From assembly GCF_001297015.1 (NCBI RefSeq), contig NZ_LIGE01000043.1:1-64000 (forward strand): DNA of 64,000 nt. The letters are read 5' to 3'. This DNA comes from Pseudomonas sp. RIT-PI-r. GTDB taxonomy: Bacteria; Pseudomonadota; Gammaproteobacteria; Pseudomonadales; Pseudomonadaceae. The position numbers and the translations under genes are program-made. Below the pieces are notes generated by a model. It was not told the origin of the DNA and did not search any database. It was given only the letters and a program-made list of their open reading frames with translations. This document shows positions 33,456 through 42,244 of the stretch, one piece after another (position 1 is the stretch's first letter; each line of letters starts with the position of its first letter).

Positions 33456-34466
33456 ATGGTACATAAATCAGCTACATACCCAACAAACACCGGCTCTACG
33501 CTGTCTAGAAGGTTCTCCGTTGCGCCCATGATGGACTGGACCGACCGCCATTGCCGTTTCTTCCTACGCCTCCTGTCGAAGAACGCCCTGCTCTACACCG
33601 AAATGGTCACCACCGGCGCGCTGCTCAACGGCGATCACGAGCGTTTCCTCCGCCACAACGAAGCCGAGCACCCTCTCGCGTTGCAGTTGGGCGGTAGCGT
33701 TCCGTTGGATCTGGCCGCCTGCGCGCGCATGGCTCAGGAACACGGCTACGACGAGGTGAACCTGAACGTCGGCTGCCCAAGCGATCGTGTGCAGAACAAC
33801 ATGATCGGCGCCTGCCTGATGGGTCACCCGCAACTGGTGGCGGATTGTGTGAAGGCGATGCAAGACGCGGTGTCGATTCCAGTGACGGTAAAGCACCGCA
33901 TCGGCATCAACGGGCGGGACAGTTACGCGGAGCTGTGCGATTTCGTCGGCACAGTGCGCGATGCCGGGTGCACCAGTTTTACCGTGCATGCGCGGATTGC
34001 GATTCTGGAGGGGTTGTCGCCGAAGGAGAATCGCGACATTCCGCCGTTGCGCTATGACGTGGCGGCGCAGCTGAAGGCGGATTTTCCGGCGTTGGAGATT
34101 GTGCTGAATGGCGGGATCAAGACGATGGAGGCTTGCCATGAGCATTTGCAGACCTTTGACGGTGTGATGTTGGGGCGTGAGGCTTATCACAATCCGTATT
34201 TGCTGGCGGAGGTGGATCAGCAGTTGTTCGGCAGTTCGGCGCCGGTGATCAGTCGGGCTGAGGCGTTGGCGCAATTGCGTCCTTATATAGCCGAGCATTT
34301 GCTGGCCGGTGGCGCGATGCATCACATTACCCGGCATGTGCTGGGCCTGGGCACGGGGTTCCCGGGGGCGCGCAAATTCCGTCAGTTGTTGTCGGTGGAT
34401 ATTCACAAGGCCAAGGATCCGTTGGCGTTGCTGGATCAGGCTGCCGAGTTGCTTGAAGGGCGTTAA
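33456..34466 (+). CDS. dusA: tRNA-dihydrouridine synthase A with element-supplied 5' end
   Basis: The product is 336 aa. It reduces uridines 20 and 20a in the D-loop of tRNAs using FMN and NADPH. MMDWTDRH and the active-site Cys107 in NLNVGCPSDRVQNN are clear, with VKHRIG and FTVHAR as tRNA/FMN-contacting motifs. The first 17 residues (MVHKSATYPTNTGSTLS) and the promoter come from the prophage, which restores an intact frame. The original start was left at 151-213. The usual chromosomal N-terminus is short and variable, so activity should be preserved. No strong ribosome site precedes the ATG. Confidence 0.95.
   Translation: MVHKSATYPTNTGSTLSRRFSVAPMMDWTDRHCRFFLRLLSKNALLYTEMVTTGALLNGDHERFLRHNEAEHPLALQLGGSVPLDLAACARMAQEHGYDEVNLNVGCPSDRVQNNMIGACLMGHPQLVADCVKAMQDAVSIPVTVKHRIGINGRDSYAELCDFVGTVRDAGCTSFTVHARIAILEGLSPKENRDIPPLRYDVAAQLKADFPALEIVLNGGIKTMEACHEHLQTFDGVMLGREAYHNPYLLAEVDQQLFGSSAPVISRAEALAQLRPYIAEHLLAGGAMHHITRHVLGLGTGFPGARKFRQLLSVDIHKAKDPLALLDQAAELLEGR
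33513..33536 (+). other. attR core inside dusA
   Basis: This matches the left core at 157-180, with three mismatches within the aligned codons and exact identity over ATGATGGA (33,528-33,535). The segment encodes FSVAPMMD of DusA. Confidence 0.75.
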
Positions 34467-34484
34467 TCCCCTCCTCTTACACTG

Positions 34485-34510
34485 CGCCAGGCGGACTGCT
34501 CCGCCTGGCG
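34485..34510. terminator. Hairpin between dusA and uppP
   Basis: CGCCAGGCGGA-CTGC-TCCGCCTGGCG gives a perfect 11-bp stem between two convergent genes. The T-tail is poor on both sides, but the strength of the stem and its location support a bidirectional terminator. Confidence 0.7.
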
Positions 34511-34517
34511 TCAGCAT

Positions 34518-35351
34518 TCAGGCGGCCGCCGCAGCGGTCCAGTTGACCCAGCCAAACAGCCACGTTGCCAGAATCAACAAACCAAACGCGATCCGATACC
34601 AGGCGAACGCGGCATAACTGTGGTTGGCAATAAACTTCAGCAAACCGCGCACGGCGATCATCGCGAAGATGAACGCAGTGACGAAGCCGAGGGCGAAGAC
34701 TGGCAGGTCGTTGGGCTGGAACAGGTCGCGGTATTTGTAGCCGGAGTAGACGGCGGCACCAACCATGGTTGGCATGGCGAGGAAGAACGAGAACTCGGTG
34801 GCGGCTTTGCGCGACAGGCCGAAGAGCAGGCCGCCGATGATGGTCGAGCCGGAGCGTGAGGTGCCGGGAATCATCGCCAGGCATTGTACGAATCCGACTT
34901 TCAGTGCGTGGGACCAGCGCATGTCGTCGACGTGTTCGACGCTGATCACATGGCTGCGCTGTTCGGCCCACAACATAATGATGCCGCCGACGACCAAGGC
35001 CACCGCGACGGTGATCGGGTTGAACAGGTATTCGTGGATCGCGTCGGCGAACAGCACGCCCAAGACCACGGCGGGCAGGAAGGCGATCAGCAAGTTGAGG
35101 GTGAAGCGTTGAGCATTGCGTTGAGTTGGCAGGACTTTGATGATTTCGAAGATCTTCGGTCGAAACTCCCAGACGACGGCAAGGATGGCACCCAGTTGAA
35201 TAATGATGTTGAAGGCCATGGCGCGTTCACCGCCAAATTCCAGCAAGTCGGCTACGATGATCTGGTGGCCGGTACTCGAGATCGGCAAGAACTCGGTCAG
35301 GCCTTCTACCGCACCTAATATCAACACCTGGAAAAGGGTCCAGAAATCCAT
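34518..35351 (-). CDS. uppP: Undecaprenyl-diphosphatase
   Basis: The product is 277 aa from ATG 35,351 (MDFWTLFQVLILGAVEGL), with GGAGG just upstream; the longer frame is not coding. The two family motifs EGLTEFLPISSTGH and PGTSRSG are present, along with several membrane segments. It dephosphorylates undecaprenyl diphosphate to recycle the lipid carrier for peptidoglycan and polysaccharide synthesis, which fits the neighbouring exopolysaccharide locus that uses the same carrier. It also confers bacitracin tolerance. Confidence 0.95.
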   Translation of the reverse strand: MDFWTLFQVLILGAVEGLTEFLPISSTGHQIIVADLLEFGGERAMAFNIIIQLGAILAVVWEFRPKIFEIIKVLPTQRNAQRFTLNLLIAFLPAVVLGVLFADAIHEYLFNPITVAVALVVGGIIMLWAEQRSHVISVEHVDDMRWSHALKVGFVQCLAMIPGTSRSGSTIIGGLLFGLSRKAATEFSFFLAMPTMVGAAVYSGYKYRDLFQPNDLPVFALGFVTAFIFAMIAVRGLLKFIANHSYAAFAWYRIAFGLLILATWLFGWVNWTAAAAA

Positions 35352-35440
35352 TAATCCTCCGTCAGAGCGCTCTTGATAAGCGACCGGGCAATAACACTCA
35401 GGGGTTGAGTATCTGAAGTTACACAATTGGCGTATATGAA

Positions 35441-35539
35441 GATCAAAAGATCGCAGCCTTCGGCAGCTCCTACATTTGTAATGCATTCTCCTTTAGGAGC
35501 TGCCGAAGGTTCGGGCCGCGATCGGACGATCTTTTGATC
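35441..35539. repeat. REP-type inverted repeat
   Basis: GATCAAAAGATCGCAGCC and AGCTCCTAC in the left arm are mirrored by TAGGAGCT and GATCTTTTGATC in the right arm, around a centre of about 20 bp. The same sequence family recurs at 49,357-49,448. It is a dispersed Pseudomonas palindrome. Confidence 0.75.
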
Positions 35540-35656
35540 ACAAAGAATAGGTCTTATGAATTGTCACACTCAAGCCATGTTAGTAATCGTCGGCTGACGA
35601 ACTACGCAGAAAATATTTAGGCCTTTTTGCAGAAAAAAGTTGCCCTGACAATAAAG

Positions 35657-35672
35657 TGTGATCAATATCACA
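35657..35672. promoter_or_regulatory. CRP/Vfr-like site TGTGATCAATATCACA
   Basis: TGTGA-N6-TCACA is a perfect match to the CRP/Vfr palindrome. It lies about 270 bp before the regulator gene at 35,940, in a region with no other gene. Regulation by cAMP-Vfr of the polysaccharide regulator is a hypothesis. Confidence 0.6.
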
Positions 35673-35939
35673 TTATCCAGAGATGGCCAGACAGTGGCAA
35701 TTGGACATGGACAAAGCCATCGCAATAAGCTCAAAATAGTGGCACCATTGCATATCGCCACCATCTAAGCAGTAGTTCACCCCTCCGAGAAAATCAACTA
35801 AAAGCTTGAAAACCTTAATTATTGTTAGAAAACTCGCGAGACACGTCTAAAATCCGCGCAAATGTTACCAATTGTCAGTCACAGATGAGAACCGGTGCTT
35901 TAACATCCCGATGTCAGCACTAATTCGAGTCAATGCACG

Positions 35940-36677
35940 ATGCTCTCAGGGAACTTAGCGACTAGAAGCCCGCGCCCGACAAATGACGAACCTGGTGTTC
36001 TCACTCTGGGTCGTACCCGTGGCGTGGCTGAACATTTTAGAGCGCTGGTCGCCAAGCATGTGCACACTGAGATGGCACTTGAGGCTAGTTCCTACACTGG
36101 CTCATATCAGCTGAATGAATATTGCGGCTATTATCGGGCCATCTTTCTGGTCATCGACAACCCACAGGCGCTGGAAGACAATCTGGCGTTGGTGCAGAAC
36201 CTGCGCAACGGTAACTTGAAACCGATCATTTGCGCGGTCATCACCGGTCGTGGTGCATTCAACAAGATCAAATACTATCTTGCCGGCGCGGACGCGTGTA
36301 TCAAACTTAATACCGTTGCCGATGACGGTGCCGATTTGCTGAGTGAGTTCTTCAGCAGTGAAGAGTGGCAGCGCGATATCAACCTCACGCTTGATCCGAC
36401 GCGTATCTGCCTGATGGACACCGGCAAGAAACTCGACATCTCGTTTGCCGAGATGAAGATCCTCGAAGCCTTTGCGCAAACCAATAATCACATACTCAGC
36501 CATGATGAAATCGCCAGCATCATGGGCCTGAACACCAATTTCTACGACCCTCGAGCGCTGGAAAAATCGATCAGCCGCTTGCGTGGAAAAATCAAGGACA
36601 TGTATGGTACAAACGCGATTCAGAGCATTCGCGGCTATGGCTATCGCCTGCTGCGGGGTCTGATATCGACTGCCTGA
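35940..36677 (+). CDS. Winged-helix (OmpR-type) transcriptional regulator
   Basis: The product is 245 aa. The C-terminal domain (about 140-240), with FAEMKILEAFAQTNNHILSHDEIASIMG and SISRLRGKIKDMYGTNAIQSIRGYGYRL, is an OmpR/PhoB winged helix. The N-terminal part (about 20-135) resembles a receiver but lacks a recognisable acidic pocket and phospho-Asp, so it is probably an atypical, phosphorylation-independent regulator. It is first on this side of the polysaccharide locus and shares its DNA-binding type with the next gene; both may control the locus. Confidence 0.8.
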   Translation: MLSGNLATRSPRPTNDEPGVLTLGRTRGVAEHFRALVAKHVHTEMALEASSYTGSYQLNEYCGYYRAIFLVIDNPQALEDNLALVQNLRNGNLKPIICAVITGRGAFNKIKYYLAGADACIKLNTVADDGADLLSEFFSSEEWQRDINLTLDPTRICLMDTGKKLDISFAEMKILEAFAQTNNHILSHDEIASIMGLNTNFYDPRALEKSISRLRGKIKDMYGTNAIQSIRGYGYRLLRGLISTA

Positions 36678-36954
36678 CTCAAGGGCAGCCACCCTTTTGC
36701 ATGCGTACGAAGGATCGTCTAATGCAACCATATCGTTCTATCTGCATCTCACGCCTATTAGAAATCAAGCAATTGAATGAGCGCGGCAACACGACCCATA
36801 ACAATAAAACTCCATAACATAGCAGCAGTTCGAGTGGAATTTATCGAGGCCATTCTTGGGCCCAGACCCTGCCTATCGATTACTTCCGAGGAAGTCATTG
36901 CTCGCCTGCCGATTTATCTTTTAGCCAATTTTGGTGTGTATTTAGGAGAGAGAC

Positions 36955-37596
36955 ATGGAAACTAGTACAACCCTCCCAAGGAAATATTTTGTTGTCGTGA
37001 CTCACAGCACAACGTCGCAACGTGAACTGGAAAGCATGTTGTCCAGCGAACGCTTCAATTCGTTTGGCAACTCTGAAGGTGTTGCATCGCCCTCCTCCGC
37101 GCCAATGGTGATGGAGTTCACATATCCAAGCGTCAGTCGAAAGAATGTTGCTCGCAGTATTGAGCATGATACCCAGCGAATCCTAGCGACTCTTGAGTCC
37201 GAATGGCTGGCTGCGCAAACCGCCAATCCTTTTCAAAGCATCCCGGCACTGACTGGCGAAAGCAGCAATATGCCACCAGCCATTGAAGGCGATCTGCCTT
37301 GCAGCGAAACCTGGCATCTCGACAATGATCAAGGTGCATTGGTCAAAGACGGTATCGAGATCAGTCTGACTGGTCTGGAAACAGCTTTGGTGAGGAAAAT
37401 GCTCAATCATGAAGAGCGCGTTGTCAGCCGAGACGAGTTGATCCTCAGTATCGGTCGAGAGCCCGAGCAATATCGCGGTCTGGAAATGTGCCTGAGTCGC
37501 CTTCAAGACAAATTCAAAAGCGCCAGTAATGGTGAGCGCCTGTTTCGTGCTGTAAGAAATCGCGGTTACTGCCTCATTCAGGAAATCGTTGCGTAA
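36955..37596 (+). CDS. Second winged-helix regulator
   Basis: The product is 213 aa with a strong ribosome site (AGGAGAG) before the ATG. The C-terminal half (about 130-213) reads ISLTGLETALVRKMLNHEERVVSRDELILSIG and CLSRLQDKFKSASNGERLFRAVRNRGYCL, an OmpR-type winged helix. The N-terminal half is unlike a receiver. The paired arrangement with the preceding regulator, and the location just before the initiating transferase gene, suggest joint control of the exopolysaccharide cluster. Its closeness to the preceding gene (277 bp gap) implies an independent promoter. Confidence 0.75.
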   Translation: METSTTLPRKYFVVVTHSTTSQRELESMLSSERFNSFGNSEGVASPSSAPMVMEFTYPSVSRKNVARSIEHDTQRILATLESEWLAAQTANPFQSIPALTGESSNMPPAIEGDLPCSETWHLDNDQGALVKDGIEISLTGLETALVRKMLNHEERVVSRDELILSIGREPEQYRGLEMCLSRLQDKFKSASNGERLFRAVRNRGYCLIQEIVA

Positions 37597-37989
37597 ACAC
37601 GCAGCCGATACCGCGAACAAAACAAACAGATACAAGTGCGATTACAAAAACAACAAGAGCACTCTGTTTGGCTTCATCTTCCTCCCTGAATTAACAATTC
37701 CCTGCCTCCACCCCTCCAACAGTAACAAATACAACATCATTTATTCACCCCCTGCTCTGCGACCTTTTCTAACACTGCTCTATTTAATTATTAAAAAGTT
37801 GGCACTTTGCCATCTTGTTAGAACTCGTCAGACACCATTCCAGCCAATAACTTAGTCTATTGACTGACGACAGTTCGGCATATCGATGTTGTTACCTCAG
37901 GACACTCGTTAAAACAAAAACAATAAGTCTGCATAACAACTCGGATTTCAACTGTTGAAACCTGAATGGACGTCTTTTGGGGATACCGT
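37597..37989. other. AT-rich leader of the initiating transferase gene
   Basis: This 393-bp region has no convincing gene. It is AT-rich, in contrast to the flanking coding sequence, and should hold the promoter of the transferase. A weak match to the locus motif is seen around 37,797-37,820 (AAAGTTGGCACTTTGCCATC), but not enough to call. Confidence 0.55.
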
Positions 37990-39384
37990 ATGGATCTTTC
38001 TCTAAGTATCAATCGAAGCACAGGCCTCAAGGGACTGACCTTTTGGGGCCAATGGGCGCTGGCGCAGGGCTTTGTCGTGACGCTGCTGTTCATCCTCGCC
38101 GAGCATCACACCGGGACGGTCGCGTTCTACTACCGAATGTGCGCCACTCTTGCGGTATTGGCCTCGGTGCCGGCGTATACGTTCAGCGGTGTTTATCGCA
38201 AACGCGATAACTACCTGACCGGTCTGGGTCGGCTGTTCATGGGGTGGTCTATGACCATGGCCGCGCTGGCTTGCATTGCGTTTGTTTGCCAGGCCGATGA
38301 GCTGTTTTCGCGGCAGGTGATTCTGAGCTGGGCGGTGTATGGCTTCCTCGGTCAGGCATTTCTCTATGCGCCGTTGCATGCGTTTTCCAAGTACTACCAG
38401 CGCTCGCGCAAAAGTGAACACAAGACGCTGATCGTTGGCACGGGCGACCTGGCGCTGGGTCTGGCGAAAAAGCTCAGTCAGTTGGAGAATCTGCCGTTGG
38501 TAGGTTTGGTCAGCAACGGTGATGTGTCGGCGCTGGGTAAAGATGCACCGCGTGTGGTCGGCGCTCAGGAAGACTTGCTGAAGCTGATTGAAGCCCATGA
38601 CATCCGTCGTTTGTACATCACCCTGCCGCTGTGCGAAGCCGCGAAAATCGAAGCGATTTATGGCGATTTGCTGGGTGCCAACGTCGACGTGGTCTGGGTG
38701 CCGGATCTGAACGCACTGACGCTGCTCAATCACTCGGTGAAAGTCGTGGACGGCCTGCCGGCGATTTACCTCAACGAGAGTCCGCTGACCAGCCGCCCTA
38801 CTGCGGCTTTGAGCAAGAGTCTGGTTGAGAAAACCGTGGCGTTTCTGGCGATCATTGCGCTGAGTCCGATCCTGCTGATCATCGCCCTCGCGGTGAAGAT
38901 CAACTCGCCGGGGCCGGTGTTCTTCAAGCAGGATCGCCACGGCTGGAACGGCAAGGTAATCAAGGTCTGGAAGTTCCGCTCGATGCGTGTTCACGATGAC
39001 CGTGACGTGAAACAGGCCAGCCGCAATGACTCGCGCATCACCGCAGTCGGTCGCTTTATTCGCCGCACTTCGCTGGATGAATTGCCGCAACTGTTCAACG
39101 TGTTGCAGGGACACATGGCACTGGTTGGCCCGCGTCCGCACGCGGTTGCGCACAACCATTTCTACTCGGGGAAAATCCTCGCCTACATGGCGCGCCACCG
39201 GATTAAACCGGGGATCACCGGGCTGGCTCAAATCAGCGGCTGCCGTGGTGAGACGGACACGCTCGACAAGATGCAGAAGCGTGTGGAGATTGACCTGCAG
39301 TACATCAACAGCTGGTCGTTGTGGCTGGATCTGAAGATCCTGGTGAAGACACCGTTTACGTTGCTGTCGAAGGACATTTACTGA
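37990..39384 (+). CDS. Undecaprenyl-phosphate sugar-1-phosphate transferase (WcaJ-like)
   Basis: The product is 464 aa from ATG 37,990 (MDLSLSINRS), with GGGGA upstream; an earlier ATG at 37,966 adds eight poor residues. The N-terminal part has about four membrane segments (to about 120) and a Rossmann-like middle (TLIVGTGDLALGLAKKL). The C-terminal transferase core has FKQDRHGWNGKVIKVWKFRSM and RRTSLDELPQLFNVLQG followed by GPRPHA. It should transfer hexose-1-phosphate, likely glucose because galU and galE are nearby, to undecaprenyl phosphate. It starts assembly of the repeat unit in the Wzx/Wzy pathway. Confidence 0.9.
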   Translation: MDLSLSINRSTGLKGLTFWGQWALAQGFVVTLLFILAEHHTGTVAFYYRMCATLAVLASVPAYTFSGVYRKRDNYLTGLGRLFMGWSMTMAALACIAFVCQADELFSRQVILSWAVYGFLGQAFLYAPLHAFSKYYQRSRKSEHKTLIVGTGDLALGLAKKLSQLENLPLVGLVSNGDVSALGKDAPRVVGAQEDLLKLIEAHDIRRLYITLPLCEAAKIEAIYGDLLGANVDVVWVPDLNALTLLNHSVKVVDGLPAIYLNESPLTSRPTAALSKSLVEKTVAFLAIIALSPILLIIALAVKINSPGPVFFKQDRHGWNGKVIKVWKFRSMRVHDDRDVKQASRNDSRITAVGRFIRRTSLDELPQLFNVLQGHMALVGPRPHAVAHNHFYSGKILAYMARHRIKPGITGLAQISGCRGETDTLDKMQKRVEIDLQYINSWSLWLDLKILVKTPFTLLSKDIY

Positions 39385-39404
39385 GGTTCAGCGCTGCACA
39401 CCGC

Positions 39405-39428
39405 AAGGGGACGAAAGTCCCCTTTTTT
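39405..39428 (+). terminator. Rho-independent terminator after WcaJ-like gene
   Basis: AAGGGGAC-GAAA-GTCCCCTT forms an 8-bp stem on a tetraloop, followed by TTTT. It lies 20 bp after the stop codon. Confidence 0.9.
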
Positions 39429-39475
39429 GTGCCTGGGATGTGAGGATGGAATCGGATCTTGGATGGATGCAAAAA

Positions 39476-40137
39476 CTGTGGGAGCTGGCTTGCCAGCGAT
39501 GGCGGTGGGTCAGCCAATATCAATATTGAATGTGCCGACCTCATCGCTGGCAAGCCAGCTCCCACAGGGATTCGGGATTGGCTCGGGATTTGTGGCGTGA
39601 CAAATAACCAATGTAGGAGTGAGCCTGCTCGCGATGACGGTGTGTCAGGCAACAGGGATTGTCGACTGGTTTGACGCTATCGCGAGCAGGCGAAGGCCTA
39701 CAGGGGATTTGTGTTTGGCTCAAGCCTTATGGCTAGACACATAACCTGTGGGAGCTGCGGTGCGACGATTCGACTTGCCAGCGATGGCGGTGGGTCAGCC
39801 AATATCAATATTGAATGTGCCGACCTCATCGCTGGCAAGCCAGCTCCCACAGGGATTCGGGATTGGCTCGGGATTTGTGGCGTGACAAATAACCAATGTA
39901 GGAGTGAGCCTGCTCGCGATGACGGTGTGTCAGGCAACAGGGATTGTCGACTGGTTTGACGCTATCGCGAGCAGGCGAAGGCCTACAGGGGATTTGTGTT
40001 TGGCTCAAGCCTTGTGGCTAGACACATAACCTGTGGGAGCTGCGGTGCGACGATTCGACTTGCCAGCGATGGCGGCGGGTCAGCCAATATCAATATTGAA
40101 TGTGCCGACCTCATCGCTGGCAAGCCAGCTCCCACAG
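39476..40137. repeat. Tandem REPIN array, 285-bp period
   Basis: A near-perfect tandem repeat fills the gap between two convergent genes: units at 39,489-39,773, 39,774-40,058 and a partial third unit to 40,137, differing by only a few bases (CTTATGG against CTTGTGG, GGCGGTG against GGCGGCG). Each unit has two REP doublets. One is GTGGGAGCTG ... CAGCTCCCAC with CTTGCCAGCGATGG arms (39,476-39,567; 39,746-39,852; 40,031-40,137). The other is TGTAGGAGTGAGCCTGCTCG ... GCGAGCAGG (39,612-39,702; 39,897-39,987). The high identity indicates recent duplication. Confidence 0.92.
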
Positions 40138-40165
40138 GTTTCAGAGGTGCTTCGGAGATCTGCGC

Positions 40166-42244
40166 TTACTCCGTAATCTTCTCGAAATTGCGATAGAACA
40201 TGTCCCCTTCCCGGCTATCGGTCATCGAGTGCAGCTGGAAGCTGCGGTTCAAACGTGCACCACCGTCACGGGTCAGCGGTGCCCACACCAGGTTGGCGCG
40301 GCGCATGGTCGACATGCTCATCATTTCGTCGAACGGGATGGACAGGTAGAGGCCTTTGTCGAAACTACCCTCGCCATACTCGGCGCTGCTCGCCGTGGTG
40401 ATCGTCGCCCAGGCACCAAAGCGCACACCATTGGAAAACTCGCGCGAGATGTCCAGCGTGCCGCCCCAATCCCCGGCCAGGTATCGCCCGACGCTGACAG
40501 CCGCCAATGTATCGAACGGCAAATCGGTATACGCCGTGACATGCCCGGTCACCACCGAGTAATCGCGCAGCGCAAAGCCCTGATCGAAATCCCGCTGACG
40601 CACCCAGTTGATATCCGCCCCCACCGACCAGCGCTCACCGGTCGGACGGAACAGCACTTCACCGCCCACACCGGCAAACATCGACTCCAGATAACCGCCA
40701 TACACCATGCCATACAGGTCTTTATCCAATTGCTCGGCATGGCTGACCTGGAACAACGGCATGGTCGTGTTGGAGGTGGTCAGGTACTGACGCAAATCCG
40801 TGCGCACACGGGGCAAACCGCTCGGTGCGTCGTAGACGAATTTGTCGAAGTTGTTGACCAGGTTGGTGCTGAGCAATCCGTTCCACCAGGTGTTTCGATT
40901 GAAGCGGTACTCGGCGTCGGCATCGGCGGTGAATTGATAGAGCAAACCATCCGGACCACCGACGTTCTGCTTGAAGCCCAGGCCCACGCCATAACTGAAA
41001 TGCTGCGGTGCTTCGGTGTAGAGGGTTTTCTCGTTGTGCGGCATCGCCGGGTTGATTTCGGTGGTGCGGTGCAGCGATACCAGCGGCTCTTCGTTGTTGA
41101 TCACTTCACGGAAGGTCTGGCGCGGCACGCTGGTTTCTTCCACCGGCAAGTCGTAGCGTTTGTTGACCACGGTGAACCAGTCGATGTCGTCGTTGACGCT
41201 GTTATCCAGCACCCGGCTCGCCCGCCCGACAGCCTTGGGCGAATGGAAGTAACGCTGCTGCTCGCCGTAGACGATCAACTCGGAATCGCGCTGGGTAATG
41301 CGCTCGACTTTGTAGCCGGCATTCTGCTGCAGGCGCTGCGAAACGTTGGCCCAATCGACCTGATCCATCGCCGTGGTCGGTGCCTTCGCCGGCAGCGGTT
41401 CAGGGGTCGGGTCGTAAGTCTTGGCCGGCGCTTTGCGGCTGACGAAATTGGTGTGGAAGGTCACGCCGAACATCGCCGTATTGCCACGCTCCCACGCAGC
41501 GCTGAGGTCGATCGAATCGGTGACTTTGAACACCGCGCCAAGGTTGATCGGCGAGTCTTGCTTGATGATGTTGTCCTTCGGTTCGTTCTTGTAATCGTTG
41601 CCTTCGTATTCGAGTTTCAGGCTGAGGCGATCCCACGGCGTCTGGTAACTCACGCCGCCGAAAAACGAAGGTCGGCCACGAAAATACGAACCCGAGTTGA
41701 CGTCACCGGTGCCTTCCAGCTCTGGCCGGGTGTCGAAGCGATCGCTGACATAGCCCAGCGGGTTATCGATGTCGCCGCGATTGCCGAGATACCCCCAGGC
41801 AATCCCGGCGCTGAAATCGAAATTGTCGTAGCGCTTGTTGGCGACGAAAAATTCACTGGAGAACAAACCCGTACCGCCGATGTCTCGGAAACCCAGCGCC
41901 ACATCGGGCAGCCAGTGACTCTCCTGCCACAGCCGGACTTTGACGTCGACCGCCTTATCCTTATAGCTTTGGCTGCCGCTGAGGGCCTCCGAGCCGTACG
42001 GCCGGTTGGTGATCGCGGTGTAGCGAAACGAGCCTTCGAGCCAGTCCAGCGGTTGCAACGAAACGCTGTAGCGGCTGTACGGTTCGGTGCGGTTGGCGTT
42101 GACGCTCAACTCGCCGGCCGGCGCCATACGCGCGGTCGGCGTCTGCAACAGACCGGTGCCTCCGAAGTCATTCTGGGTGATGCGCGGCTCGGCATGGGCC
42201 AGACCGCAGGGCAATAACAACACAGCTGCAAAACGTAACTTCAA
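40166..42244 (-). CDS. yjbH: YjbH-like outer-membrane exopolysaccharide protein
   Basis: The product is 692 aa with a signal peptide (MKLRFAAVLLLPCGLAHA) cleaved near residue 18. The mature part begins with NDFGGTGLLQTPTARM, the YjbH/GfcD family signature, and is rich in amphipathic beta strands ending in a pore-like C-terminal region (about 400-692). It is the last gene of a minus-strand unit (yjbE-wza-yjbF-yjbG-yjbH) and overlaps yjbG by 4 bp. In enterobacteria YjbH/GfcD are predicted outer-membrane barrels needed for a secreted polysaccharide. It points away from the REPIN array, which separates it from the WcaJ-like gene. Confidence 0.87.
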   Translation of the reverse strand: MKLRFAAVLLLPCGLAHAEPRITQNDFGGTGLLQTPTARMAPAGELSVNANRTEPYSRYSVSLQPLDWLEGSFRYTAITNRPYGSEALSGSQSYKDKAVDVKVRLWQESHWLPDVALGFRDIGGTGLFSSEFFVANKRYDNFDFSAGIAWGYLGNRGDIDNPLGYVSDRFDTRPELEGTGDVNSGSYFRGRPSFFGGVSYQTPWDRLSLKLEYEGNDYKNEPKDNIIKQDSPINLGAVFKVTDSIDLSAAWERGNTAMFGVTFHTNFVSRKAPAKTYDPTPEPLPAKAPTTAMDQVDWANVSQRLQQNAGYKVERITQRDSELIVYGEQQRYFHSPKAVGRASRVLDNSVNDDIDWFTVVNKRYDLPVEETSVPRQTFREVINNEEPLVSLHRTTEINPAMPHNEKTLYTEAPQHFSYGVGLGFKQNVGGPDGLLYQFTADADAEYRFNRNTWWNGLLSTNLVNNFDKFVYDAPSGLPRVRTDLRQYLTTSNTTMPLFQVSHAEQLDKDLYGMVYGGYLESMFAGVGGEVLFRPTGERWSVGADINWVRQRDFDQGFALRDYSVVTGHVTAYTDLPFDTLAAVSVGRYLAGDWGGTLDISREFSNGVRFGAWATITTASSAEYGEGSFDKGLYLSIPFDEMMSMSTMRRANLVWAPLTRDGGARLNRSFQLHSMTDSREGDMFYRNFEKITE

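Larger units (their letters stand above)
157..33536. mobile_element. P2/HP1-like prophage integrated in dusA
   Basis: The element is bounded by a duplicated dusA core and is about 33.4 kb long, close to the usual size of HP1-type phages. The integrase lies at the right end next to dusA. Late genes diverge from about 23.0 kb: terminase, portal and an Ogr-like activator to the right; scaffold, capsid, completion, sheath, tube, lysis, tape measure, baseplate and fibre to the left. The early region (26.6-32.2 kb) has a CI/Cro-like switch, a YmfL-like regulator and a Toprim-helicase. The left 5.8 kb carries non-structural cargo. No gene is obviously broken, so it may be inducible. Confidence 0.93.
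35352..35939. other. Gene-free region with REP palindrome and CRP-like site
   Basis: This 588-bp gap divides the divergent uppP and the winged-helix regulator. No credible reading frame exists. It contains a REP-type inverted repeat at 35,441-35,539, a CRP/Vfr-like palindrome at 35,657-35,672 and an AT-rich stretch after it that probably holds the promoter of the regulator. Confidence 0.7.

Noticed and set aside
36777..36965. 62-aa frame before the second winged-helix regulator
   Set aside because: No ribosome site and no recognisable features; it covers the expected promoter of the regulator. It cannot be fully excluded.
39476..40137. Direct repeats as a CRISPR array
   Set aside because: The period is 285 bp with palindromic REPs and no short repeats with unique spacers; no cas gene is nearby.
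39459..40196. Repeated open frames with identical 60-80 aa translations
   Set aside because: They are translations of the 285-bp REPIN repeat, lack ribosome sites and are common spurious calls in Pseudomonas.
40100..42217. 705-aa open frame antisense to yjbH
   Set aside because: It mirrors the codon pattern of yjbH, which has a signal peptide and family motifs; high GC makes such antisense frames common.
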